NCBI GenBank assembly: GCA_947176875.1
Contig: CAMWSI010000026.1
Coordinates: forward strand, 1-8,725
Length of the DNA: 8,725 nucleotides
DNA from: an uncultured Bacteroidales bacterium
GTDB taxonomy: Bacteria; Bacteroidota; Bacteroidia; Bacteroidales; P3
Reading direction: 5' to 3'
How positions within the stretch are numbered: position 1 is the stretch's first letter; each line of letters opens with the position of its first letter. This document shows, in pieces, positions 1 through 5,191 of this stretch. The notes beneath the pieces were generated by a model that was not told the DNA's origin, searched no databases, and was given only the letters and a program-made list of their open reading frames with translations. The position numbers and the translations under genes were made by a program.

Positions 1-2
1 TA

Positions 3-164
3 CCGGCACCGCGTGACAGGTTGAGGAGGGCCGAAGGGGACAGCCCGCAGCGGGAGGCGGCGGAAGCCGATGGTTTGGATACGGACGGGGCGGCTTCGTC
101 GGTTTCGACGGACGGGGCGGACTTTGCGGATTTTACGGATGAGGATTATGATGAGGATTTGTAG
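3..164 (+). CDS. C-terminal tail of an unidentified upstream protein (partial, acidic)
   Basis: An open frame enters from the left edge and ends at the TAG at 162-164. It encodes 53 visible residues with no stop. The last 30 or so are Asp/Ser/Ala/Gly-rich and finish in a strongly acidic DEDYDEDL. The frame overlaps the next gene by 14 nt or more, so the two are probably cotranscribed and translationally coupled. The tail has no recognisable domain, so the product is not identifiable from this fragment. Inference only: in Bacteroidota an RluD gene often sits beside a PASTA-domain protein and a D-Ala-D-Ala ligase, so a PASTA protein with an acidic tail is a reasonable guess. The reality of the frame rests on openness, composition typical of acidic tails, and the neat overlap with the following start. 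Confidence 0.6.
   Translation, partial: PAPRDRLRRAEGDSPQREAAEADGLDTDGAASSVSTDGADFADFTDEDYDEDL
81..120 (+). repeat. 13-bp in-frame direct repeat in the acidic-tail gene
   Basis: ACGGACGGGGCGG occurs exactly at 81-93 and again at 108-120. The period is 27 bp, or nine codons, and each copy encodes Thr-Asp-Gly-Ala in the tail of the upstream gene. The in-frame spacing suggests a small internal duplication of low-complexity coding sequence rather than a regulatory site. Confidence 0.6.
138..159 (+). repeat. Tandem 10-bp repeat creating two alternative starts for the T9SS gene
   Basis: GATGAGGATT is present at 138-147 and 150-159, a 12-bp period. In the upstream frame it gives the DED-Y-DED acidic end. 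In the frame of the following gene each copy gives ATG-AGG-ATT, so that gene has duplicated candidate starts at 139 and 151, plus an ATG at 148. The GAGG at 141-144 in the first copy lies 6 nt before the ATG at 151 and can serve as its ribosome binding site. Confidence 0.6.
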
Positions 165-2289
165 ATACGTGTTGCGGCTCGCTTTGGCAGGGGGGGGGCT
201 GATTGGCTGTGCGCGGGCGGAGTCGGTCCGGACGGTTCCGACCGATACGGTCCCGCCCGGTCTGCGTTTGCAGAAGCTGAGCGGCAACGCGCTTTTGGAA
301 CAGGCGGCGCGTCCGACAGCGGGAAAAGCCGACAAGGCGGACGATTGGTCGGCCGCGGCGGACGAGACGGCGGTTCTCTTGCCGTTTTTCGATGATTTTT
401 CTTATGACGGGCCTTATCCCGACGCCGGGTTGTGGCAGGACAGGAGTGTGTTTGTCAATAACGCATACGCTTTTTATCCGCCTACTTACGGCGTGGCGAC
501 ATTCGATGCCGTGGACGAAAAGGGTATGCTTTACCGGCATGGTGGCCTGGGGGTTTCTTTCTCTGCCGACACGCTGACTTCCAGACCTATCCGTTTGGAT
601 TCAGTCTTCGATCCTGTTCCGCGTGCATTGACCACGGACGATTCCATCATATTGAGTTTCTATTATCAGCCGGGCGGCGGTTGGGGAAGTCTCTGGGACA
701 GCACGAACCGGGGGCAGAGTCCGAATGCGTCCGACCGTCTGTTGCTGGAATTTTACAGTGAGGAACTCGCCATGTGGGTGCGGATGTGGGGTAGTGACGG
801 TATGAGCCTTTCCGAATTTTGTCCGTTGCTTGACAGTGCGGGGCGTTACGGGGTGCAGGAGGTGGATTATTTCCGTTATGTGGAGGTGCCGATAACGACA
901 CCCGGTTTCAACAAGCGCGATTTCCGTTTCCGTTTCCGGGCTTATTCGTCGGTGGACCGCGACTTGCGGACTGGTGGCGGACAATGGCATATCGACTGTG
1001 TGTATTTGAATTATGGCCGGGAACCGGGACGTACCCGGCAGACCGATGTGGCATTCGTGGCGGCCGCGCCGACCGTAACCGCCGATTATACGCGGGTGCC
1101 GTGGCGACATTTCGACGTTTCGGATCTGCGCAAGGCGTTTGACGTGCAGATAACGCACTTGGGAGCGGATGTTTCGCGCATCGGATATCGGTATGTGTTG
1201 CGCGATGATGCGAACGATTCGGTTTTATATGCTTATCCGGGAGACAGTATGGCACCGGCCGTCATATACCCGTTTGTCCAGCGCGGTTATGCGACGGAGC
1301 CGGCCTTGTCGCCGGCGGCGTTCGATTACGGTTTTGCCGGTTGGACGGCGGAAGCCGATGCGGCGGAGACCCGGAGTTGCCGTCTGGAGCATATCGTCCG
1401 GTACCGCGGTGGCTTGGACGGGGAAGACACTGTTTTTTCGGCCGATTTCTGCCCGCGCAACGACACGATGGCGTTCACGCAGGTTTTCGGCGATGAGTTC
1501 GCTTACGACGACGGCACGGCCGAGGCCGGTCTGGGACCTACGTATGCGGGCGGTGCGATGGCCGTCGGGTTTTCGTTGCGGCGGCCCGATACGCTGACGG
1601 CCTTGCGGCTGTTTTTCAACCGCTCCTTCAACGATGCCAATTCGGCGGCTTTCAGTATTTGTGTCTGGCGTGCCGTACCCGGCGACCGCGGTGAAGGTTA
1701 TGTGCCGGATGCGTTGCTTTACGAAAGCGATTGGATTTATCCGGTTTTTGAAGAAGGTCTCAACCATTTTTACACTTACAATCTGGATAATGGCGGGCTT
1801 CTGTTGCCGCAAGGCCGTTTTTTTGTCGGTATCCGTCAGAGCGGCGGTACGTTCCTGAACCTCGGTTTTGACCAGAATAACGATGCCCGGGCGCACAGCC
1901 ATTACTATTATTTGGATGCCGATACCCATGAATGGCGTTGGCGGCCCTTGATGTATCACGGTGCACCCATGTTGCGGCCCGCATTCGGCATGGCGGCGCG
2001 TCTGCCGGTGGCCAATGAGGATGCCGGACATCGCGCCGCGCCGCCATCGGCACAGCCGCTGCGGGTTTATCCGAACCCGGTGCGGGGCGGGGTCTTGCAT
2101 ATCGTGTTGCCGGAGGGCTGGTCGGCGGCCGATACGTATCTGCAAATGAGCACGGTGGATGGACGGCTGTGCCGGCGGGAACAATTCCGCGCCGAATGCC
2201 CGGTCGGCGGACTCGAACGGGGTGTTTATGTACTGCGGCTCGTGGGAGCGGATGGCCGCAGTGCCTATGCCAAAATCGTGATACCGTAA
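151..2289 (+). CDS. Secreted protein with type IX secretion C-terminal sorting domain
   Basis: A protein of 712 residues from the chosen start, probably exported by Sec and then moved across the outer membrane by T9SS. The hydrophobic N-terminus (residues 4-20) ends in ARA, a signal peptidase I site after residue 23, but LIGC at 17-20 also fits a lipobox. Residues about 166-283 form a beta-rich segment with the ILSFYYQPGG and WHIDCVYLNYGR motifs common in large Bacteroidota surface proteins. Residues about 637-712 are a type A sorting domain: LRVYPNP at its start, a GVYVLRL strand, and a basic/hydrophobic end (AKIVIP). No catalytic motif is visible, so the function is unknown. I chose ATG 151 because GAGG lies 6 nt upstream; 139 and 148 are also possible, and a start at 70 would put an Arg-rich stretch before the signal peptide. 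It overlaps the preceding gene and stops 3 nt before the RluD gene. Confidence 0.85.
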   Translation: MRICRYVLRLALAGGGLIGCARAESVRTVPTDTVPPGLRLQKLSGNALLEQAARPTAGKADKADDWSAAADETAVLLPFFDDFSYDGPYPDAGLWQDRSVFVNNAYAFYPPTYGVATFDAVDEKGMLYRHGGLGVSFSADTLTSRPIRLDSVFDPVPRALTTDDSIILSFYYQPGGGWGSLWDSTNRGQSPNASDRLLLEFYSEELAMWVRMWGSDGMSLSEFCPLLDSAGRYGVQEVDYFRYVEVPITTPGFNKRDFRFRFRAYSSVDRDLRTGGGQWHIDCVYLNYGREPGRTRQTDVAFVAAAPTVTADYTRVPWRHFDVSDLRKAFDVQITHLGADVSRIGYRYVLRDDANDSVLYAYPGDSMAPAVIYPFVQRGYATEPALSPAAFDYGFAGWTAEADAAETRSCRLEHIVRYRGGLDGEDTVFSADFCPRNDTMAFTQVFGDEFAYDDGTAEAGLGPTYAGGAMAVGFSLRRPDTLTALRLFFNRSFNDANSAAFSICVWRAVPGDRGEGYVPDALLYESDWIYPVFEEGLNHFYTYNLDNGGLLLPQGRFFVGIRQSGGTFLNLGFDQNNDARAHSHYYYLDADTHEWRWRPLMYHGAPMLRPAFGMAARLPVANEDAGHRAAPPSAQPLRVYPNPVRGGVLHIVLPEGWSAADTYLQMSTVDGRLCRREQFRAECPVGGLERGVYVLRLVGADGRSAYAKIVIP
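190..198 (+). repeat. G9 homopolymer inside the signal-peptide coding region
   Basis: Nine consecutive G residues encode Gly-Gly-Gly in the signal-peptide core of the T9SS-secreted protein. A gain or loss of one base would shift the frame near codon 15 and abolish the protein. Tracts of this length are known slippage sites in phase-variable surface genes of other bacteria; here that role is only inferred, since high GC makes G runs more likely by chance. Confidence 0.5.
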
Positions 2290-2292
2290 ATT

Positions 2293-3537
2293 ATGGATAA
2301 GAAGATATACGACACGGCCGGTGCGGCTGAAGAACAAGGAGCGGCTTATGCGGCGGCCGGCGTTGGGTCAGCCGCCGGAACGGGCGTCGGGTCGGACGTG
2401 GACATGCCCCTGAACATCGGATCTCCCGTAGGATCAGACGTAAACGTCTCCGGCGTGGACGGTTCGGACGATTCGGATGAAGAAAGCACCGAACTCTATG
2501 AACATTTCCGCATTACGGCCGACAAGGGGCAGACGCAATTGCGCATCGACAAATTCTTGGTCGATCGTTTGCAGAGTACGGCCCGCAACCGCATACAGAA
2601 CGCCGCCAAGGCCGGCAACATCCTCGTGAACGGCACGGCGGTCAAGCCCAACTACAAGGTCAAGCCCGGCGACGTCATCAGTATCGTTTTGCCGCATCCG
2701 CCGCATGAATTCGAGTTGCAGCCTGAAAACATCCCGGTCGATATCGTGTACGAAGACGAGGATGTCATCATCGTGAACAAGGTGCCCGGCATGGTCGTGC
2801 ATCCGGGTTTCGGCAATTTCACGGGTACGCTCGTACAGGCTTTGATGTATCACGTGCAGGGCAAGGTTTATTTGGTGCACCGCATCGACAAAGACACGTC
2901 GGGGCTGTTGCTCGTGGCCAAGAACGAGATGGCGCAGACGTTTCTGGCCAAGCAGTTCTTCGACCATTCGGTGGAACGCAAGTACCACGCGCTCGTATGG
3001 GGCGACTTCAAGGAAGACGACGGCACGGTGGAGGGTGCGATAGGCCGCAGCGTGCGCGACCGCCGCGTCATGACGGTCTATCCCGACGGTTCGGCCGGCA
3101 AGGAGGCTGTGACGCACTATCATGTGGAGGAAAGGTTCGGCTATGTGACGCGCGTTTCCTGCGTTCTGGAGACGGGACGGACGCATCAGATCCGTTGCCA
3201 TATGCGTTATATCAAGCATCCGCTGTTCAACGACGCCACTTATGGCGGCGACCAGATTTTGAAAGGTACGACGTTTACGAAATACAAGCAGTTCGTGCAG
3301 AATTGCTTTGACCTGTTGCCGCGTCAGGCCTTGCACGCCGCCACGATAGGCTTCGTGCATCCGGCCACGCGTCAGACGCTGCGGTTTTCGGCGCCTATTC
3401 CCGACGATATGGAGAGGGTGTTGGAGAAATGGCGCAACTACGTCAAAGTGCGGGCCTATGAGGAAGAAGGCCTTTCGGAAGAGGAAGATCGCGCGGCGCG
3501 CATCGAGCGCGGCCGGCTGTTAAACGAGAACAAATAA
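2293..3537 (+). CDS. rluD: RluD-family 23S rRNA pseudouridine synthase
   Basis: A 414-residue cytoplasmic enzyme predicted to convert uridines of 23S rRNA (helix 69 sites 1911/1915/1917 in E. coli) to pseudouridine during ribosome assembly. An S4 RNA-binding domain spans about residues 78-135 (LRIDKFL to VKPGDVISIVLP). The catalytic domain follows, with HRIDKDTSG at 196-204, where Asp199 is the expected catalytic aspartate, and the later GRTHQIR and HPLFNDATYGGD motifs. E. coli RluD is 326 residues with catalytic Asp139; the 60-residue offset here matches a Gly/Ala/Asp-rich N-terminal extension of about 65 residues. The C-terminus also has a charged Glu/Arg-rich extension. The RPG-type segment normally just before LVHRxD is missing, with GKVY in its place. 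The gene begins 3 nt after the previous stop, so it is cotranscribed. RluD is very likely; the exact target uridines are inferred. Confidence 0.93.
   Translation: MDKKIYDTAGAAEEQGAAYAAAGVGSAAGTGVGSDVDMPLNIGSPVGSDVNVSGVDGSDDSDEESTELYEHFRITADKGQTQLRIDKFLVDRLQSTARNRIQNAAKAGNILVNGTAVKPNYKVKPGDVISIVLPHPPHEFELQPENIPVDIVYEDEDVIIVNKVPGMVVHPGFGNFTGTLVQALMYHVQGKVYLVHRIDKDTSGLLLVAKNEMAQTFLAKQFFDHSVERKYHALVWGDFKEDDGTVEGAIGRSVRDRRVMTVYPDGSAGKEAVTHYHVEERFGYVTRVSCVLETGRTHQIRCHMRYIKHPLFNDATYGGDQILKGTTFTKYKQFVQNCFDLLPRQALHAATIGFVHPATRQTLRFSAPIPDDMERVLEKWRNYVKVRAYEEEGLSEEEDRAARIERGRLLNENK
2436..2449 (+). repeat. Short inverted repeat in the RluD N-terminal extension
   Basis: AGACGT, two A residues, then ACGTCT form a near-perfect 14-bp palindrome within the low-complexity 5' part of the pseudouridine synthase gene. 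The two-base loop is too tight for a normal hairpin, so a structural role is doubtful. It lies among the repeated VGSDV codons of the extension and may simply reflect that duplication. Confidence 0.3.
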
Positions 3538-3546
3538 ACGGCGTTT

Positions 3547-3561
3547 CGACGCGGGACGTCG
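3547..3561 (+). other. Intercistronic hairpin between rluD and the hydrolase gene
   Basis: CGACG, loop CGGGA, CGTCG forms a perfect 5-bp GC-rich stem in the 36-nt gap between the RluD stop and the hydrolase start. No T-run follows, so it is not a good intrinsic terminator. It could stabilise or partially separate the upstream message; this is inference. Confidence 0.35.
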
Positions 3562-3573
3562 GCGTACCTAATC

Positions 3574-4488
3574 ATGGACAAGATGATGGAAGACCGATAT
3601 ATTGCCGTAGATGATAAGAAAATACATTATGTGACGGCGGGTGCGGGGCCTGCGGTCGTGTTGTTGCACGGGCTGATGGAAGGTGCTTGGGTGTGGCGCG
3701 AAATGGCGGAGGTATGGGCGGCCGAAAACCGCGTGCTGGCCATTGACCTGCCCGGCCACGGCCAAAGCGAGGTGCTTTCCGGCGTGCATTCGGTGCCGCT
3801 TTGCGCGCAGGTCGTGGAGGCCGTCATGCGGGCGGAAGACGTTACGGAGGCCGTGTTGGTAGGGCATTCCATGGGCGGCTATGTCGCTTTGGCTGTGGCC
3901 GACCTGTTTCCCGAAAAGGTAAAGGGCATTGTGCTGTTCCACTCGCAGGCCGCGCAGGACGGCGAGGAGGGCTTGAAACAGCGCCGTCGCGCCATCGCGT
4001 TGCTCGAACAGGGCGGTGAGGCCAAGAAAGACTTCGTGACGCGCTTTATGCCGACGCTGTTCGCGCCGCAGAACCGGGAACGCATGGCCGACAAAATCGC
4101 CGCTTTGACCGAAGCCGGCCGCGCGATGTCGTTGGAAGCCATTTTGGCCATACAGAAAGGGTTGGCCGAACGCAAGAGTTATCTACATATTTTGGCCTCT
4201 GCATCCGCTGACGGCGACAATGCCTCTGTTTTGCCTCCACGTACGCTTCGCTCCCTAAAGTCGGCTGCAACAGAGCATGGTTCGCCGTTAGCTTCCGCCC
4301 CCTTGCCGTTTTGTTTCATCATCGGCCGTCACGACGAGAAGCAGAATGTCTCCAAGGTGATGAGTCAGGCCATGCTGTGCGGGCGTGCCGAAATCCTGTG
4401 GTTGCCGTGCGGGCACATGGGATTTTGGGAAGAGCCGGAGGCTTGTTCGGCTTTTGTCCGCGATTTCCTGAACCGGGTCGGCTTATGA
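3574..4488 (+). CDS. Alpha/beta hydrolase with an in-frame palindromic insert
   Basis: A 304-residue cytoplasmic hydrolase (no signal peptide) of the alpha/beta fold; substrate unknown. The visible motifs are the oxyanion-hole His32-Gly33 in VVLLHGLMEG, the IDLPGHGQS loop, the nucleophile elbow GHSMGG with Ser99, Asp254 in FIIGRHD, and His281 in PCGHMG. This gives a complete Ser-Asp-His triad. Relatives of this type are usually about 260-270 residues. The excess is explained by residues about 207-243, Ser/Ala/Pro-rich and placed between the cap-side helix (QKGLAERKSYLHIL) and the strand before Asp254; at DNA level it is a large imperfect palindrome. The segment uses CTA and TTA codons, uncommon in this gene. 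The frame stays open through it, so the protein is probably made. Start could also be Met4 or Met5. The gene lies 36 nt after rluD and probably ends the operon. Calling it BioH or MenH would be over-reading. Confidence 0.87.
   Translation: MDKMMEDRYIAVDDKKIHYVTAGAGPAVVLLHGLMEGAWVWREMAEVWAAENRVLAIDLPGHGQSEVLSGVHSVPLCAQVVEAVMRAEDVTEAVLVGHSMGGYVALAVADLFPEKVKGIVLFHSQAAQDGEEGLKQRRRAIALLEQGGEAKKDFVTRFMPTLFAPQNRERMADKIAALTEAGRAMSLEAILAIQKGLAERKSYLHILASASADGDNASVLPPRTLRSLKSAATEHGSPLASAPLPFCFIIGRHDEKQNVSKVMSQAMLCGRAEILWLPCGHMGFWEEPEACSAFVRDFLNRVGL
4207..4292 (+). repeat. Imperfect palindromic element embedded in the hydrolase reading frame
   Basis: Two symmetric arm blocks are centred between 4249 and 4250. 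The outer block is GCTGACGGCGA (4207-4217) against TCGCCGTTAGC (4282-4292), 10 of 11 pairing. The inner block is CTCTGTT (4224-4230) against AACAGAG (4269-4275), 7 of 7. Both sides have exactly 6 nt between blocks, leaving a 38-nt central loop that contains the palindrome CGTACG. The element encodes roughly residues 212-240 in frame without a stop. The design resembles Rickettsia palindromic elements, short repeats that insert in frame into genes. Only one copy is in this window, so mobility is inferred. Confidence 0.6.
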
Positions 4489-4490
4489 TA

Positions 4491-4517
4491 TACCATTGTA
4501 TGGTAAGTGGGATGGTA
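4491..4517 (+). repeat. Inverted repeat with a second downstream half-site, just after the hydrolase stop
   Basis: TACCAT, loop TGT, ATGGTA forms a perfect 6-bp stem at 4491-4505, starting 3 nt after the hydrolase stop. A second copy of ATGGTA at 4512-4517 could pair with the same TACCAT, giving two mutually exclusive hairpins. No T-run follows directly. It could protect the 3' end of the operon message or be an operator; neither is shown. Confidence 0.4.
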
Positions 4518-4600
4518 CTCTGCGAGAACCGTCATTGAATGCTATTGCCTTGTTTCAGTTTTGTTTATGTATTTCTTTTTTGCCCTTTGAGGAGGGACTT

Positions 4601-4622
4601 CGACGCTTTATGCGCGTTTTTT
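4601..4622 (+). terminator. Probable intrinsic terminator after the hydrolase gene
   Basis: The CG-(A)-CGC arm pairs with GCGCG across a TTTAT loop, giving a 5-bp GC stem with one bulged A. Six T residues follow at 4617-4622. Placed 113 nt after the hydrolase stop, it would end the left-hand operon before the toxin-antitoxin promoter. The stem is short, so strength is uncertain. Confidence 0.45.
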
Positions 4623-4635
4623 CGGTTATTCCGAA
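4621..4635 (+). promoter_or_regulatory. Possible operator hairpin upstream of the antitoxin gene
   Basis: TTCGG, loop TTATT, CCGAA is a perfect 5-bp inverted repeat lying 9 nt before the putative -7 element of the toxin-antitoxin promoter. Type II antitoxins commonly bind palindromes overlapping their own promoter, so this is a candidate operator. It may equally be a second stem of the preceding terminator. Confidence 0.3.
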
Positions 4636-4644
4636 GATTTTACG

Positions 4645-4652
4645 TAAATTTG
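4645..4652 (+). promoter_or_regulatory. Bacteroidota-type -7 promoter element (TAAATTTG)
   Basis: TAAATTTG matches the TAnnTTTG consensus for the housekeeping sigma factor of Bacteroidota exactly. It lies 22 nt before the antitoxin ATG in an AT-rich stretch, a position suited to driving the toxin-antitoxin pair. The upstream TTTG box at about -33 is not exact: only TTTC within a T-rich run is seen near 4620. Confidence 0.5.
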
Positions 4653-4674
4653 TTTGCATAATATTTTCATAAAT

Positions 4675-4884
4675 ATGACACAGTTAATCTTGAATATAGA
4701 GAACGTGGAGCTTCTTTCGAGTTTGAAAAAGATTCTCGGTGCCATTGAAAGTGTGTCTATCGCCCAGCCCGAAAAGGCTAAACGTAAAAGCGGTTTGGAT
4801 GAAGCGTTGGAAGATGTCAAGGCCAGGCGTGTATATCATGCAGACAGTGTAGATGATATGTTTAAGCAGATTTTAGGGAAATGA
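4675..4884 (+). CDS. RelB/DinJ-like antitoxin of a YafQ-type toxin-antitoxin pair
   Basis: A 69-residue protein predicted to bind and neutralise the toxin encoded next to it. It starts MTQLILNIENVEL, has a Lys-rich centre (EKAKRKSGLDEALEDVKA), and ends in VDDMFKQILGK. This layout is typical of small Bacteroidota proteins paired with YafQ toxins: an N-terminal strand and helix for dimerisation or DNA binding, then a toxin-binding tail. Assignment rests mainly on this pattern and on the neighbour. ATG 4675 is preferred over an upstream in-frame TTG at 4654, which lies almost on the promoter element. Its stop overlaps the toxin start by ATGA, the usual coupled arrangement. Codons are AT-rich compared with the flanking genes, which suggests acquisition by transfer. 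With the toxin broken, it may be a leftover or an orphan antitoxin. Confidence 0.75.
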   Translation: MTQLILNIENVELLSSLKKILGAIESVSIAQPEKAKRKSGLDEALEDVKARRVYHADSVDDMFKQILGK

Positions 4885-5172
4885 AATACCGGATTTTCTA
4901 TTCCAATAAATTTAAGAAATCACTTAAAAAGTGTTTTAAAAGAGGCTTAGACCTTGAGAAACTTAGAAAAGTCATAAGCCTATTGGAAAAATCCGGTCGC
5001 TTGCCATCCTCTTATAAACTTCACAAATTGACAGGCCAATATGTTGATTGTGGAATGTCATATAGCGCCGGATTGGCTTCTGGTATGGCAACAAAATGAT
5101 ATGGAATTGATATTAATATTAATATTAATATTAATGTTTATTGATACCGGATCCCATTCGGATTTATTTTGA
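4881..5172 (+). pseudogene. YafQ-family mRNA interferase toxin, frameshifted
   Basis: The opening frame gives MKYRIFYSNKFKKSLKKCFKRG and continues to LHKLTGQYVD, the first half of a YafQ toxin, a ribosome-dependent mRNA endonuclease. It then leaves the family at about 5051 and stops at 5097-5099 (72 residues). The second half continues in another frame from about 5050 to the TGA at 5170-5172: ECHIAPDWLLVWQQND, an Ile-Leu run, then IDTGSHSDLF, the usual YafQ ending. One inserted base or a two-base deletion explains it; loss of TG from TGTTGGGAA would restore DCWECHI and the 13-residue His-to-His spacing of E. coli YafQ. The truncated product keeps His48 but loses the catalytic His, Asp-Trp and final His of the second half, so it is probably inactive. 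Total length about 96 residues matches the family. Confidence 0.82.
5111..5134 (+). repeat. TATTAA hexamer, four perfect tandem copies
   Basis: Four uninterrupted TATTAA units lie in the second half of the broken toxin gene. In the toxin frame they encode alternating Ile and Leu, extending the strand before TGSHSDLF beyond the usual ELxLVLxRTG length. As hexamers they can expand or contract without shifting frame. They also lie 58-81 nt upstream of the phosphofructokinase start, so copy number could affect its promoter region. Confidence 0.75.
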
Positions 5173-5191
5173 AATTAAAAAACCAATTGAT

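Noticed and set aside
70..150. Earlier start of the T9SS gene at ATG 70
   Set aside because: It adds 27 Arg-rich residues before a good signal peptide and lies deep in the upstream coding frame; ATG 151 has a suitable ribosome binding site.
1225..2337. A 370-codon minus-strand open frame opposite the T9SS protein
   Set aside because: The sorting-domain motifs on the + strand prove the coding strand, and the antisense frame crosses into the next gene.
4654..4674. Upstream TTG start for the antitoxin
   Set aside because: It lies 2 nt after the putative -7 promoter element, and the ATG at 4675 gives the family-like MTQLILNIE start.
5040..5060. Programmed ribosomal frameshift in the toxin
   Set aside because: No slippery heptamer or clear downstream structure is seen at the junction, and toxins of this family are not known to use one; a simple indel is more likely.
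5111..5134. CRISPR array or origin iterons
   Set aside because: The units are only 6 bp, contiguous without spacers, lie inside coding remnant, and no cas or replication genes are near.
5141..5191. Upstream TTG start for the phosphofructokinase
   Set aside because: The extra 17 residues are the toxin remnant read in another frame and do not resemble the family N-terminus.
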